Positions 1 through 6,446 of a DNA stretch of 7,548 bases are shown here, piece by piece. Under the pieces are notes generated by a model. That model did no database searches and was not told the origin of the DNA. It worked only from the letters and a program-made list of their open reading frames with translations. This stretch comes from an uncultured Alphaproteobacteria bacterium. GTDB taxonomy: Bacteria > Pseudomonadota > Alphaproteobacteria > Rickettsiales > UBA1997. The stretch's first letter is position 1. Each line of letters opens with the position of its first letter. Where the stretch lies: the NCBI GenBank assembly GCA_903959715.1, contig CAJBXX010000245.1:1-7548 (forward strand), given 5' to 3'. Position numbers and translations under genes: made by a program.

Positions 1-1090
1 ATGGCAAACCCAACGAATAAAACATCAAGGCTTGCGAAACTAAATTACTTTCATTTTCACCAAAAGCTCCGCGTTGAAATAATGTTGAAATTATCGGATA
101 AGCCAGCACCGTTAAGGCTAGAGTGGCAGGCATCACTAAAATCAAACCCGCTTCCAATGCGACATTTTGTAATTTAATTGCCGACTCAAATTCTCCGCCT
201 TTAATGCGCCGCGATAAATTCGGCAATAATGCAATTCCAATGGCAATTCCAATCATGGCGAGCGGAAGTTGATTAATGCGATCGGCGTAATAAAGATAAG
301 ACACCGCGCCCATAATCATGCTAGCAAAAATCGAATCAACCAACAAATTAATTTGCATGACATTGGCACCGATTATTCCCGGCAATAATTTACGAAAAAA
401 TTTGCGAATATCTTGATTAAATTTTGGTACTTTTGGATAAACCAAAAAGCCACTTTTATAAACCGCATAACCCACAAAAATAAATTGCAAAATGCCCGCC
501 AAAAAAACGCCCCAGGACAAGGCGTAGCCATAGTTTGGAAACATTTCACCGCACAGCAAAATCATCAAAATTAAGGTCGAATTTAAAATAATTGGTGACG
601 AAGCGGGGACGGCAAATTTGTTGATTGAATTTAGAATTCCCGAATATAAAGAAACCAAAGAAATAAAAATTAAATAAAAAATTGTAATATGCGAAAAACT
701 AATGAGAAGGCTTGATTTTTCTGGGCTCGAAAAAAATCCCGGAAATAAAATTTTCATAAAAAACGGCATGAAAATTTGTAAAATAATTACAAAAATAAAA
801 AGACTATAAAGCAAAATTGAAAAAATATTTGCTAAGAAAATTTTGGCTTCTTGATTTTGATGATGCGGTTTTTTATTGTCTAATTTTTCAATAAAAATCG
901 GCACAAAAGATGAATTAAAAGCACCTTCGGCAAAAACTCGGCGAAAAAAATTTGGCAAACGAAAAGCCGCGAAGAAAGCATCGGAGAGAACACTTACGCC
1001 GACATATCGCGCGATCAAAATATCGCGAATAAAACCAAGAATTCTCGACAGTGAAATAAAAAATGAAATTGTAAAAAAAGATTTAAACAT
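1..1090 (-). CDS. murJ: Lipid II flippase MurJ (MviN family), C-terminal part outside the window
   Basis: MurJ is a MOP-superfamily inner-membrane protein that flips lipid II, the peptidoglycan precursor, to the periplasmic side. Reading leftwards from the ATG at 1090-1088 gives 363 codons open to the window edge; the family usually has about 500 residues, so roughly the last quarter is missing. The N-terminus is a textbook match: SRILGFIRD (residues 15-23), SDAFFAAFRLPNFFRRVFAEGAF (36-58) and SFVPIF. R16, R22, D37 and R50 line up with E. coli MurJ R18, R24, D39 and R52, which are known to be functionally important. Further on, YYADRINQLPLAM and IGIALLPNLSRR are also typical, as is the last readable stretch FYSLGLP. 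Many hydrophobic segments are visible. The start lies one base after the stop of the upstream stress-protein gene (TAAAATG) with no Shine-Dalgarno sequence, so it is probably translationally coupled. It is the last visible gene of a five-gene leftward operon. Confidence 0.96.
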   Translation of the reverse strand, partial: MFKSFFTISFFISLSRILGFIRDILIARYVGVSVLSDAFFAAFRLPNFFRRVFAEGAFNSSFVPIFIEKLDNKKPHHQNQEAKIFLANIFSILLYSLFIFVIILQIFMPFFMKILFPGFFSSPEKSSLLISFSHITIFYLIFISLVSLYSGILNSINKFAVPASSPIILNSTLILMILLCGEMFPNYGYALSWGVFLAGILQFIFVGYAVYKSGFLVYPKVPKFNQDIRKFFRKLLPGIIGANVMQINLLVDSIFASMIMGAVSYLYYADRINQLPLAMIGIAIGIALLPNLSRRIKGGEFESAIKLQNVALEAGLILVMPATLALTVLAYPIISTLFQRGAFGENESNLVSQALMFYSLGLP

Positions 1091-1091
1091 T

Positions 1092-1553
1092 TTAGATTAA
1101 ATTTTGCCAATCATCTTCGCCAATATTTTCTGGAATTATAAAGACTGGAGCATTGATTTTATCACCAATTCTGCCAACGATTTTTGGCAAAACAGTGTTG
1201 TCGGATTGAGATTTTTGCGACTTGCCGAAAATTATCATTTTGCAATCTCCTATCGCTTTAATTTCTTTAGTAATTTCGGTGACAATATCGCCTTCGCGTA
1301 TTGAAACTGTAGCATTGATTTCATTTTTTACACAAACATTATCAACAATTTTTTTCAAATATTTTTCCATTTGCGATTGTTTTTGTGAACCAATCGTTTC
1401 ACTTCCAAATAATAAATTGCGATGTGAACCTTCTATCACCGCCAAAATTTGCAATTTCAAATTATTATTATTTTTTTTAATCAAATGACAAGCATAGCGA
1501 AGAGCGTTCTCCGAAGCGGTATTTGTATCGACACAGACTATAATTGTTGCCAT
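1092..1553 (-). CDS. Universal stress protein (UspA family), small single-domain form
   Basis: This is a 153-residue cytoplasmic protein of the usual length for a single Usp domain. The Rossmann-like fold is recognisable: a first strand ending in an acidic residue (MATIIVCVDT, D9), helix NALRYACHLIKK, strand LKLQILAVIEG, strand INATVSIREGDI, strand CKMIIFGKS (105-111) and last strand APVFIIPE (135-142). ATP-binding Usps carry G-x2-G-x9-G-[ST] after the fourth strand. Here the matching stretch begins at G110 and reads GKSQKSQSDNTVLPKIVGRIG, without the second glycine or the final G-[ST]. It therefore probably belongs to the non-canonical class; weak or no ATP binding is an inference. It sits 9 nt after the TIGR02186 gene and 1 nt before murJ. 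No Shine-Dalgarno sequence is seen. Its cellular role cannot be told from sequence. Confidence 0.85.
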   Translation of the reverse strand: MATIIVCVDTNTASENALRYACHLIKKNNNNLKLQILAVIEGSHRNLLFGSETIGSQKQSQMEKYLKKIVDNVCVKNEINATVSIREGDIVTEITKEIKAIGDCKMIIFGKSQKSQSDNTVLPKIVGRIGDKINAPVFIIPENIGEDDWQNLI

Positions 1554-1562
1554 AATTTTGAT

Positions 1563-2306
1563 TTATTTTTTGATGAATCTAGCAAAAAAATAATTGGTTA
1601 AAAAGCCAACGAAAATTGCCAAAAAAACTGCGATTAAACCGTATAAAACTGATTGCTGGGAAGCAAAATCAGAAATTTTTGCACTTACTCCAACCTGATT
1701 TACATACACCGGAATCGATTGAAATGATAAAATCGAGCCGTTATTAATCAAATAAACTTCAATCACATAAGTTCCAAGTAAAATATTTTTGGGAAAATCA
1801 ATAATCAATTTAAAAAGCGTTTCATCGAGAAAATCGATCGGCTTGGTGCTAACGGAATAAAGGTTTTTTTGCTCAAGAAGATCGGTAAATTTAAGACGAA
1901 ATTCATTAATTTTTGAAGGCGCTAAATTATCTTGAATTTCAAATTTTATATTATTCTTGCCGAGCTCATATTCATTGAGGTCTTGTTGAATCATTTCGCC
2001 ATCATTATAAGTGGAAAATAACGAATAAAATCCGTAAGAATTTTTAAATTTTATGCGTTCGCCATTAAACCAAATTCCGAGTAAATTTTCTTTTTTGCTA
2101 ATTATGAAATTTTTACGCGGTCCGCGGACAGCAATCACAACATTTCCTGCGTCATTTTTAGCACCAAATAACAAAATTTCTGCACCTTTAAATTCAGTAT
2201 CAACATTAATTTCATTAGTTGAAATGCCTGAAATTAGAGGTCCGGCAAAGGTTTCGCAACTAAATGATAACAAACAAAATGTATAAAAAATTTTTAGAAA
2301 TTTCAT
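1563..2306 (-). CDS. TIGR02186 family membrane-anchored periplasmic protein
   Basis: The 247-residue protein has an N-terminal signal sequence (1-21, probable cleavage near CETFA-G), a mostly beta-rich extracytoplasmic region, and one C-terminal transmembrane helix (about 221-243, LYGLIAVFLAIFVGFLTNYF) ending in basic FARFIKK. Most of it should face the periplasm. Hallmarks of the alphaproteobacterial TIGR02186 family are visible: EILLFGA (43-49), GNVVIAVRGPRKNFIISKKE (54-73), GIWFNGERIKF (77-87) and YGFYSLFS (91-98). The molecular function of the family is unknown. Its ATG overlaps the stop of the TSUP permease gene by 4 nt (ATGA), so the two are co-translated; in alphaproteobacteria these families tend to be neighbours, as far as I recall. 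An accessory role for the permease, for example substrate binding or stabilisation, is inference. The identification is firm, the role is not. Confidence 0.85.
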   Translation of the reverse strand: MKFLKIFYTFCLLSFSCETFAGPLISGISTNEINVDTEFKGAEILLFGAKNDAGNVVIAVRGPRKNFIISKKENLLGIWFNGERIKFKNSYGFYSLFSTYNDGEMIQQDLNEYELGKNNIKFEIQDNLAPSKINEFRLKFTDLLEQKNLYSVSTKPIDFLDETLFKLIIDFPKNILLGTYVIEVYLINNGSILSFQSIPVYVNQVGVSAKISDFASQQSVLYGLIAVFLAIFVGFLTNYFFARFIKK

Positions 2307-3238
2307 TTCAAAATATCGAGTGAATAAATATTGCTTGGTTGCGAAAATAATTGAAACATCATTTTAAAACATATCAATAAAAGTAGAATCGCTAAAAAAG
2401 TGCGAGTGGCGTTGGCATCAACTTTATAAGCGGCTCGAGAACCAAATTGAGCCCCGATGGCAGAACTTAAAATCATCAAAATTCCCAAAACTAAATCGAC
2501 ATTATTTCCCGTAACGGCTTGTAAAAAAGTGGCGTTGCTGGCGATAAAAACGATTTGAAATAATGAGGTGCCAACGACCAAACTCGATGGCATTCTTAAA
2601 ATATAAAGCATGGCTGGAATCATGAGAAATCCACCGCCAACACCCATTAATGAAACCAAAATTCCGATGCCAAAACTCAAAGTTATTGGCACTAAAATAC
2701 TTACATAAATTTCGGAGCGCGAGAAATAAGTTTTAAAAGGTAAATTATCAATTTTTTTGAGTAACCATTTAAATTTTACCTCCTCTTCATTGCGATGATG
2801 CCAATCCATGCCGAATTTTTTATCGATAAAATTTCTAAAACTATCGGAAAGCATCATGATGCTGATTGAGCCAAGAAACAGCACATAAGTAATGGCGATG
2901 ACCAAATCAATTTGCCCGGCATTTTTTAAAATACTGAAAATTGAAACGCCGATCGACGAGCCGATAATGCCACCGAGCACCAAAAAAAGCCCCATTTTAA
3001 TATCGACATTGCCTTTTTTAAAATGGGCGAGAAGACCAGAAATTGACGCCGCAATAATTTGATTAGTTGAAGTCGAAACCGCGACAGGAGAAGGGACGCC
3101 GATGAAAATTAAAAAAGGCGTTGCCAAAAAACCGCCACCAATTCCAAACATGCCGGCTAAAAATCCAGTCAACAATCCGAGGGCTAAAATTAAAAAAATA
3201 TTGACGGGAATTTCGGCGATTGGAAGATAAATTTGCAT
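2303..3238 (-). CDS. TSUP-family (TauE/SafE) membrane permease
   Basis: This is a 311-residue polytopic inner-membrane protein of the TSUP family, whose members move sulfur-containing anions or organosulfur compounds such as sulfite, sulfoacetate or thiosulfate. The internal two-fold repeat is clear: LLTGFLAGMFGIGGGFLATPFLI-type helices start near residue 22, with the motif GMFGIGGGF at 29-37. The second half begins near 180, with LMGVGGGFLMIPAMLY at 197-212. VAVSTSTNQI (53-61) in half one is matched by VVGTSLFQI (221-229) in half two. A hydrophilic, charged loop (about 132-176, including DWHHRNEEEVKFKW) joins the halves. The length and loop fit the alphaproteobacterial subgroup of about 300 residues. 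It begins 9 nt after the ygfZ stop without a Shine-Dalgarno sequence, and its stop overlaps the next start (ATGA). The substrate cannot be read from sequence; the direction (import or export) is also open. Confidence 0.92.
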   Translation of the reverse strand: MQIYLPIAEIPVNIFLILALGLLTGFLAGMFGIGGGFLATPFLIFIGVPSPVAVSTSTNQIIAASISGLLAHFKKGNVDIKMGLFLVLGGIIGSSIGVSIFSILKNAGQIDLVIAITYVLFLGSISIMMLSDSFRNFIDKKFGMDWHHRNEEEVKFKWLLKKIDNLPFKTYFSRSEIYVSILVPITLSFGIGILVSLMGVGGGFLMIPAMLYILRMPSSLVVGTSLFQIVFIASNATFLQAVTGNNVDLVLGILMILSSAIGAQFGSRAAYKVDANATRTFLAILLLLICFKMMFQLFSQPSNIYSLDILK

Positions 3239-3247
3239 TAAAATTAT

Positions 3248-4144
3248 TTAATCGATAATTAAGATTTTATTATTTTGTAAAAGAATATTTTCACTTGATA
3301 AATCAATTTTGTGTGAAATATTTTTTTCGTTTTCAACCTCATCGAACTTAAGTAGGGCAAGACCTCTGAGCGTTTCGCCATCAAAAATTGATGATAAAAC
3401 TATGCCACAATCTTTGCCATCTTTTAATAGTTCATGATTTTTAATATTAGCCATTTTTAAGCTATCGCCATCGAATTGTAAAGAAGATAAATCATTTTTT
3501 TCCTCAATAACTTTTCTTAAATCTTCATCAACTTCTTTAACCTCAAATAAAAATATTTTTTTTCGCAATTGCCCGCGATAATGATTGCGAGCCGTTGCTT
3601 CTTGACCGACATAGCATCCTTTTTGATAAGAAATTGCGTTAAAATTATCAAAACCAAATTCAAAAATATAAGATTTATCTTTGGTTAAATCATAATAGCC
3701 TTCGGGGATTTTAAAATTAATGCGTTTTTGGTGATAAAAAATTAAATTTTGAGTTTCATAATTTTTTAAATCTGCTTGATTAATATATGATCTAAAACCA
3801 AAATCTTTGGCTCTGGCATCAATAAATCCAAGGCTTTGCGTATTAAAAATAACAAATAAATTTTGATTTTTTGTGATTTCAATTTGCGAACGCAATTTAT
3901 AAAGATTAAGTTTTTTTATTATTTCATCGGCTTCAAAAATATGGCAATCTAAAATATATTTTTCGTCAATTTCGTGAATAAAAAAATCGCCAAAAAAACG
4001 CCCTGCCCCGTTCAAAAAAGCCGAGTAAATCATATTTTGAGAAGTTGCTAGTTTTATATCGTTAGTGATTAATCCTTGCAAAAATTCTTGACGATCTTGC
4101 CCTGAAATTTCAATGATTGCGCGGTCTTTTAACAAAAACATCAT
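3248..4144 (-). CDS. ygfZ: YgfZ/IBA57-like folate-binding Fe-S cluster protein (GcvT-related)
   Basis: The 298-residue protein belongs to the YgfZ/CAF17/IBA57 family, tetrahydrofolate-dependent factors for assembly or repair of certain Fe-S enzymes, related to the GcvT aminomethyltransferase. The diagnostic motif K-G-C-Y-x-G-Q-E is at residues 175-182 (KGCYVGQE, C177), followed by ATARNHYRGQLRKKIFLFE, a typical continuation. The N-terminal half carries family traits: ISGQDRQEFLQGLITNDI (13-30), with the LQGxxTND signature, then YSAFLNGAGRFFGDFFI (40-56), and YKLRSQIEI (82-90). Length is normal. Two start codons stand side by side (ATGATG, 4144 or 4141); neither has a Shine-Dalgarno sequence, so the first is taken. 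It is the first gene of the leftward operon and is read away from the lipoprotein cluster across a 176-nt spacer. Its pairing with a probable sulfur-compound permease may reflect a sulfur or redox theme, which is inference. Confidence 0.93.
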   Translation of the reverse strand: MMFLLKDRAIIEISGQDRQEFLQGLITNDIKLATSQNMIYSAFLNGAGRFFGDFFIHEIDEKYILDCHIFEADEIIKKLNLYKLRSQIEITKNQNLFVIFNTQSLGFIDARAKDFGFRSYINQADLKNYETQNLIFYHQKRINFKIPEGYYDLTKDKSYIFEFGFDNFNAISYQKGCYVGQEATARNHYRGQLRKKIFLFEVKEVDEDLRKVIEEKNDLSSLQFDGDSLKMANIKNHELLKDGKDCGIVLSSIFDGETLRGLALLKFDEVENEKNISHKIDLSSENILLQNNKILIID

Positions 4145-4320
4145 AATTTTTTATTAAATTTATTTTTTAGTTAATTTAAAAGATAAAAAATAAAAATCAA
4201 AATTTATGTTGAAAATAAAATTTTTTTGAATTTTAGTTGCAAAATCTTTTAATAAAATCAATGCTTAATAAAATTTTTTAATCACATTTTTTAAAACCAA
4301 TCAAAGATTTTTTAAAGAAA
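4145..4320. promoter_or_regulatory. Divergent intergenic region between ygfZ and the lipoprotein cluster
   Basis: This 176-nt spacer separates two outward-facing gene groups and must contain a start signal for each, or at least for the five-gene leftward operon. It is extremely AT-rich, so -10-like hexamers occur by chance everywhere. No tRNA, riboswitch fold, terminator hairpin or clear operator palindrome was seen. A short ATG-led reading frame at 4261 stops after six codons and is not taken as a gene. Confidence 0.6.
4226..4253 (+). promoter_or_regulatory. Candidate sigma-70-type promoter for the lipoprotein cluster
   Basis: TTGAAT (4226-4231) and TTTAAT (4248-4253) are separated by 16 nt and match the -35 and -10 consensus at 4 and 5 of 6 positions. 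Transcription would begin near 4260, leaving a leader of about 60 nt before the first lipoprotein ATG. In DNA this AT-rich the match is only weakly significant. Confidence 0.25.
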
Positions 4321-4653
4321 ATGTTAAAATCATTGTTAAAAATTTCATTTTTATTAATTTTATTCATAACCTCTTCGTGCTTACTGGTTGAACCAATGCC
4401 GGCAGATTGGAATTGGGGAATGAAACCGCGTCCTTTAACGGGGGTTAAAAATTTTCCTTCGGCAAAAACCGAATATGGCAAGGGCTTTCGCGATGGCTGT
4501 TCTTCGGCGATGAGCTCGGTTACAAAAGGCTTAACTTCCGATTTAGATCCGCGTTTTGATTTTCGTCGCATGAAAAAATCATCAGATTACGGGCTCGGCT
4601 GGTTTGATGGCCTTGAGCAATGCACTTATATCATGGATTGGGATGTTCCTTAA
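4321..4653 (+). CDS. Small lipoprotein 1 of a five-member paralogous array (unknown family)
   Basis: The product is a 110-residue predicted lipoprotein. After a short basic start and the hydrophobic stretch ISFLLILFI comes TSSC with lipid-acceptor C20; this is the least canonical lipobox of the five (T at -3). Leu at +2 does not suggest inner-membrane retention under the E. coli Lol rule, so an outer-membrane location is inferred. The mature part has motif A, YGKGFRDGC (52-60), and motif B, YGLGWFDGLEQC (90-101). Both follow [YF]-x2-G-aromatic-x2-G and each ends in a cysteine (C60, C101; 41 apart), a possible disulfide pair. Between them lies a charged linker (DLDPRFDFRRMKK). I do not recognise the family. 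AAAG shortly before the ATG is a weak ribosome site. It leads the cluster; the next gene starts 6 nt after its stop. It has the shortest C-terminal tail of the five. Confidence 0.82.
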   Translation: MLKSLLKISFLLILFITSSCLLVEPMPADWNWGMKPRPLTGVKNFPSAKTEYGKGFRDGCSSAMSSVTKGLTSDLDPRFDFRRMKKSSDYGLGWFDGLEQCTYIMDWDVP

Positions 4654-4659
4654 AAAAAT

Positions 4660-5013
4660 ATGACAAAAAATAAATTTTTAAACATTGTTATAATAATTTT
4701 ACTTTTGAATTCATGTCGTGGCGTTGATAATATGGGATTTTATCAACCAATCACCATGGATTTAAAAGTCCCCGATGGTCCGCCCGAATTCAAAGCCGGC
4801 TGGCATGCGGGTTGTAAGAGCGCGCTGGCTAATCGTGGCTTTCAAAACTCTTTCGTTTATCAAGAAAAACAAGGGCCCGATTATGGTTCGGGCGTTTATC
4901 AACATGATCCTTATTTTCAAACTGGTTGGCGAACGGCTTTTTTTGCTTGCGTTTCTTATATTTCAGGCTTCGTTAGTATGCCTTCAATGCAACATGGACC
5001 TTTATCAAAATGA
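4660..5013 (+). CDS. Small lipoprotein 2 of the paralogous array
   Basis: The product is a 117-residue predicted lipoprotein with signal NIVIIILLLNSC, lipobox LNSC and C19, followed by Arg at +2. Motif A is FKAGWHAGC (44-52) and motif B is FQTGWRTAFFAC (86-97), giving cysteines C52 and C97, 45 apart. Just before motif A it shares V-P-x-G-x-P-x-F (LKVPDGPPEF) with lipoprotein 4 (FKVPPGTPSF) and, less exactly, lipoprotein 5, so these three look closest. The linker is rich in aromatic residues and glycine (FVYQEKQGPDYGSGVYQHDP). No known enzymatic motif is present. It starts 6 nt after lipoprotein 1, in a run of A with no Shine-Dalgarno sequence. Its stop overlaps the next ATG (ATGA), indicating translational coupling. 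The function is unknown; a cell-envelope structural or binding role is the mildest inference from the lipid anchor and paired cysteines. Confidence 0.85.
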   Translation: MTKNKFLNIVIIILLLNSCRGVDNMGFYQPITMDLKVPDGPPEFKAGWHAGCKSALANRGFQNSFVYQEKQGPDYGSGVYQHDPYFQTGWRTAFFACVSYISGFVSMPSMQHGPLSK

Positions 5014-5372
5014 TTTATAACTCAATAAAATTTTTAAACATAATTTTTCTAATTTTTCTCTTAAATGCTTGCACCTCTAAGGTTCAAAAATTTTTGCCCG
5101 CCCTCGCCGATCGCCAAATGCAAGATGAAACTGAAAAAACCACCGAAGAATATCGAGCTGGCTGGAAAGATGGTTGCGAGACCGGCATTTCGAGTGGCTC
5201 CAATACTTTTTACAAAATGTTTTATCGCAATAATAAAATTGATGGTTATCGCATGTCGTCATCGCCCGAATATCGCGATGCATGGGATAGCTCTTTTTGG
5301 TATTGTTATCGTGCAACTTATATTCGCCAAAAATCATCGGTTTGGAGTTCAATCATGAAAGGATTTCGTTAA
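5010..5372 (+). CDS. Small lipoprotein 3 of the paralogous array
   Basis: The product is a 120-residue predicted lipoprotein with hydrophobic FLNIIFLIFLLNAC, lipobox LNAC, C21 and Thr at +2. A hydrophilic spacer rich in Gln, Glu and Lys (about 24-47) separates the lipid anchor from motif A, YRAGWKDGC (48-56). Motif B is YRDAWDSSFWYC (88-99), with Ala and Ser in place of the two glycines. The cysteines C56 and C99 are 43 apart. The linker contains NTFYKMFYR, which resembles NPFYKTRYK in lipoprotein 4, so the region between the motifs is also homologous. A second reading frame overlaps it but lacks a signal peptide and the shared motifs, so it is discarded. The start overlaps the previous stop by 4 nt (ATGA); its own TAA overlaps the next ATG by one base (TAATG). 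The function is unknown. Confidence 0.85.
   Translation: MIYNSIKFLNIIFLIFLLNACTSKVQKFLPALADRQMQDETEKTTEEYRAGWKDGCETGISSGSNTFYKMFYRNNKIDGYRMSSSPEYRDAWDSSFWYCYRATYIRQKSSVWSSIMKGFR
5358..5363 (+). promoter_or_regulatory. Shine-Dalgarno site fixing the start of lipoprotein 4
   Basis: AAAGGA lies inside the last codons of lipoprotein 3, 8 nt before the ATG at 5372. It is the only good Shine-Dalgarno sequence noticed before any start in this window. It supports 5372, not 5297, as the true start. Confidence 0.6.
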
Positions 5373-5941
5373 TGAAAAAAATTTTAATTCTTACTTCATT
5401 AATTTTTTTATTAAACTCTTGTCGCTGGCTTTCAGATGCTGGCAGGCCATTTTATTCAATGACCAACTTTAAAGTTCCGCCGGGAACGCCATCATTTCAA
5501 CAAGGTTATAAGGATGGCTGTGAAACCATTTCATACGCTCGCGGTAATCCATTTTATAAAACTCGTTACAAAGGTTATCGCTACGACCCCAAAATGATTG
5601 GCAATTCCGAATATCGCTTCGGGCATTCGCGCGGCATTTCTTTTTGTTTTATGCAAATAATTGCACAACCACAATCTTCATTTGATAATTATCTTAATTA
5701 TTACGATCCAACCATGATGGCTCAAGATTATAACACCGTCGGTGATGGCTTCCTTGATGGCGGAGTTTTTAGTTGGAGCGCCACCAATGCCGGCGGTGGC
5801 TTGAATGGCATTTTCGATGTTTATCAAAAAGGCGGTTCGGGAACAACCGGTGGCGTTTTTGATTCGAATCCGCTGTGGGCAGGCGGTTCGGTCGGGCAAT
5901 TTTTTGGTCAATCTTATAATGGTTCTTATTATGGAAATTAA
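5372..5941 (+). CDS. Lipoprotein 4 of the array, with a glycine-rich C-terminal extension
   Basis: The product is a 189-residue predicted lipoprotein. The start at 5372 is chosen over an upstream in-frame ATG at 5297 because it directly yields a classic signal (MKKILILTSLIFLLNSC, C17), follows the previous stop as TAATG, and has a ribosome site, AAAGGA, 8 nt upstream. Motif A is FQQGYKDGC (42-50) and motif B is YRFGHSRGISFC (81-92), with His replacing the usual Trp; C50 and C92 are 42 apart. The linker NPFYKTRYKGYRYDP is basic and tyrosine-rich. Unlike its paralogues it continues for nearly 100 residues past motif B; from about 110 this tail is rich in Gly, Asn, Ser, Tyr and Phe (GDGFLDGG, NAGGGLNG, KGGSGTTGG, SYNGSYYGN). 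Such composition is seen in surface, self-assembling or disordered segments, but no family is recognised. It overlaps lipoprotein 5 by 11 nt. Confidence 0.85.
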   Translation: MKKILILTSLIFLLNSCRWLSDAGRPFYSMTNFKVPPGTPSFQQGYKDGCETISYARGNPFYKTRYKGYRYDPKMIGNSEYRFGHSRGISFCFMQIIAQPQSSFDNYLNYYDPTMMAQDYNTVGDGFLDGGVFSWSATNAGGGLNGIFDVYQKGGSGTTGGVFDSNPLWAGGSVGQFFGQSYNGSYYGN

Positions 5942-6446
5942 AAAATTCACCTCGATAATTTTATTATTTTTTTCTCTAAATTCATGTTCAAAATATTGGT
6001 ATAAACCAATGGGTTTTATTTTTCGCCACGCTCCAAAAGAAGGTTCTCCAGGATTTCGCTTAGGTTGGATGCATGGTTGTGAATCGGGACTCGGGACGCA
6101 ATTCGGCGGAGCGATTTATCAAAGTTTTTATAGTTGGAAACGCGATGCCGATATCGCTTCTTCCAATCCAGATTACAAAAAAATTAAAGATCGTTATAAA
6201 AAAGAATTAAGGGATGTTAATTGGAATAATCTTCAAGACATCAAGAAAAATTTTAGCGATTATAACACGATTTTTTGGGGCGGACATTATTTTTGTCGTC
6301 AAAGCGTTTTGGGAACGCTTCAATCTGCGGGAATGGACCCTGCCTTACCCGACGAAGAACGCTTCAACCCAATGGCTCACAGCATCGGCAATGTTTTCAA
6401 AATGACTTCAAAAGGCGATACTCGAATCGGCACAGGATTGTGGTAG
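5931..6446 (+). CDS. Lipoprotein 5 of the array, with a charged helical insertion
   Basis: The product is a 171-residue predicted lipoprotein. The frame stays open upstream to 5805, but the signal MEIKKFTSIILLFFSLNSC (C19, lipobox LNSC) fixes the start at 5931; an ATG at 5919 would only add four residues. Motif A is FRLGWMHGC (42-50). Motif B is YNTIFWGGHYFC (111-122), the most diverged copy, with Ile at the first glycine position. The cysteines C50 and C122 are 72 apart instead of 41-45, because a Lys/Asp/Asn-rich, probably helical stretch (about 80-109, DYKKIKDRYKKELRD onward) is inserted between the motifs. About 49 residues follow motif B, ending KGDTRIGTGLW. The gene overlaps lipoprotein 4 by 11 nt and is the last of the cluster. 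Its 3' end is partly duplicated just downstream. The function is unknown. Confidence 0.85.
   Translation: MEIKKFTSIILLFFSLNSCSKYWYKPMGFIFRHAPKEGSPGFRLGWMHGCESGLGTQFGGAIYQSFYSWKRDADIASSNPDYKKIKDRYKKELRDVNWNNLQDIKKNFSDYNTIFWGGHYFCRQSVLGTLQSAGMDPALPDEERFNPMAHSIGNVFKMTSKGDTRIGTGLW

Noticed and set aside
229..256. Short tandem repeat of a GGCAATTCCAAT-like word inside murJ
   Set aside because: It encodes the conserved Ile-Gly-Ile-Ala-Ile-Gly membrane stretch of MurJ and is explained by codon repetition.
876..1100. Plus-strand frame of 74 codons, Lys/Arg-rich
   Set aside because: It lies entirely opposite the murJ start region, which is strongly conserved in sequence; the basic composition comes from the complement of Phe/Leu codons.
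4278..4571. Minus-strand frame of 97 codons opposite lipoprotein 1
   Set aside because: It overlaps a gene with a lipobox and family motifs, and has no recognisable features of its own.
5297..5371. Upstream in-frame extension of lipoprotein 4
   Set aside because: The extension lies inside lipoprotein 3 and would bury the signal peptide; the start at 5372 has a Shine-Dalgarno site and TAATG coupling.
5805..5930. Upstream in-frame extension of lipoprotein 5
   Set aside because: It overlaps the glycine-rich tail of lipoprotein 4 in another frame and would put about 42 residues before the lipoprotein signal.
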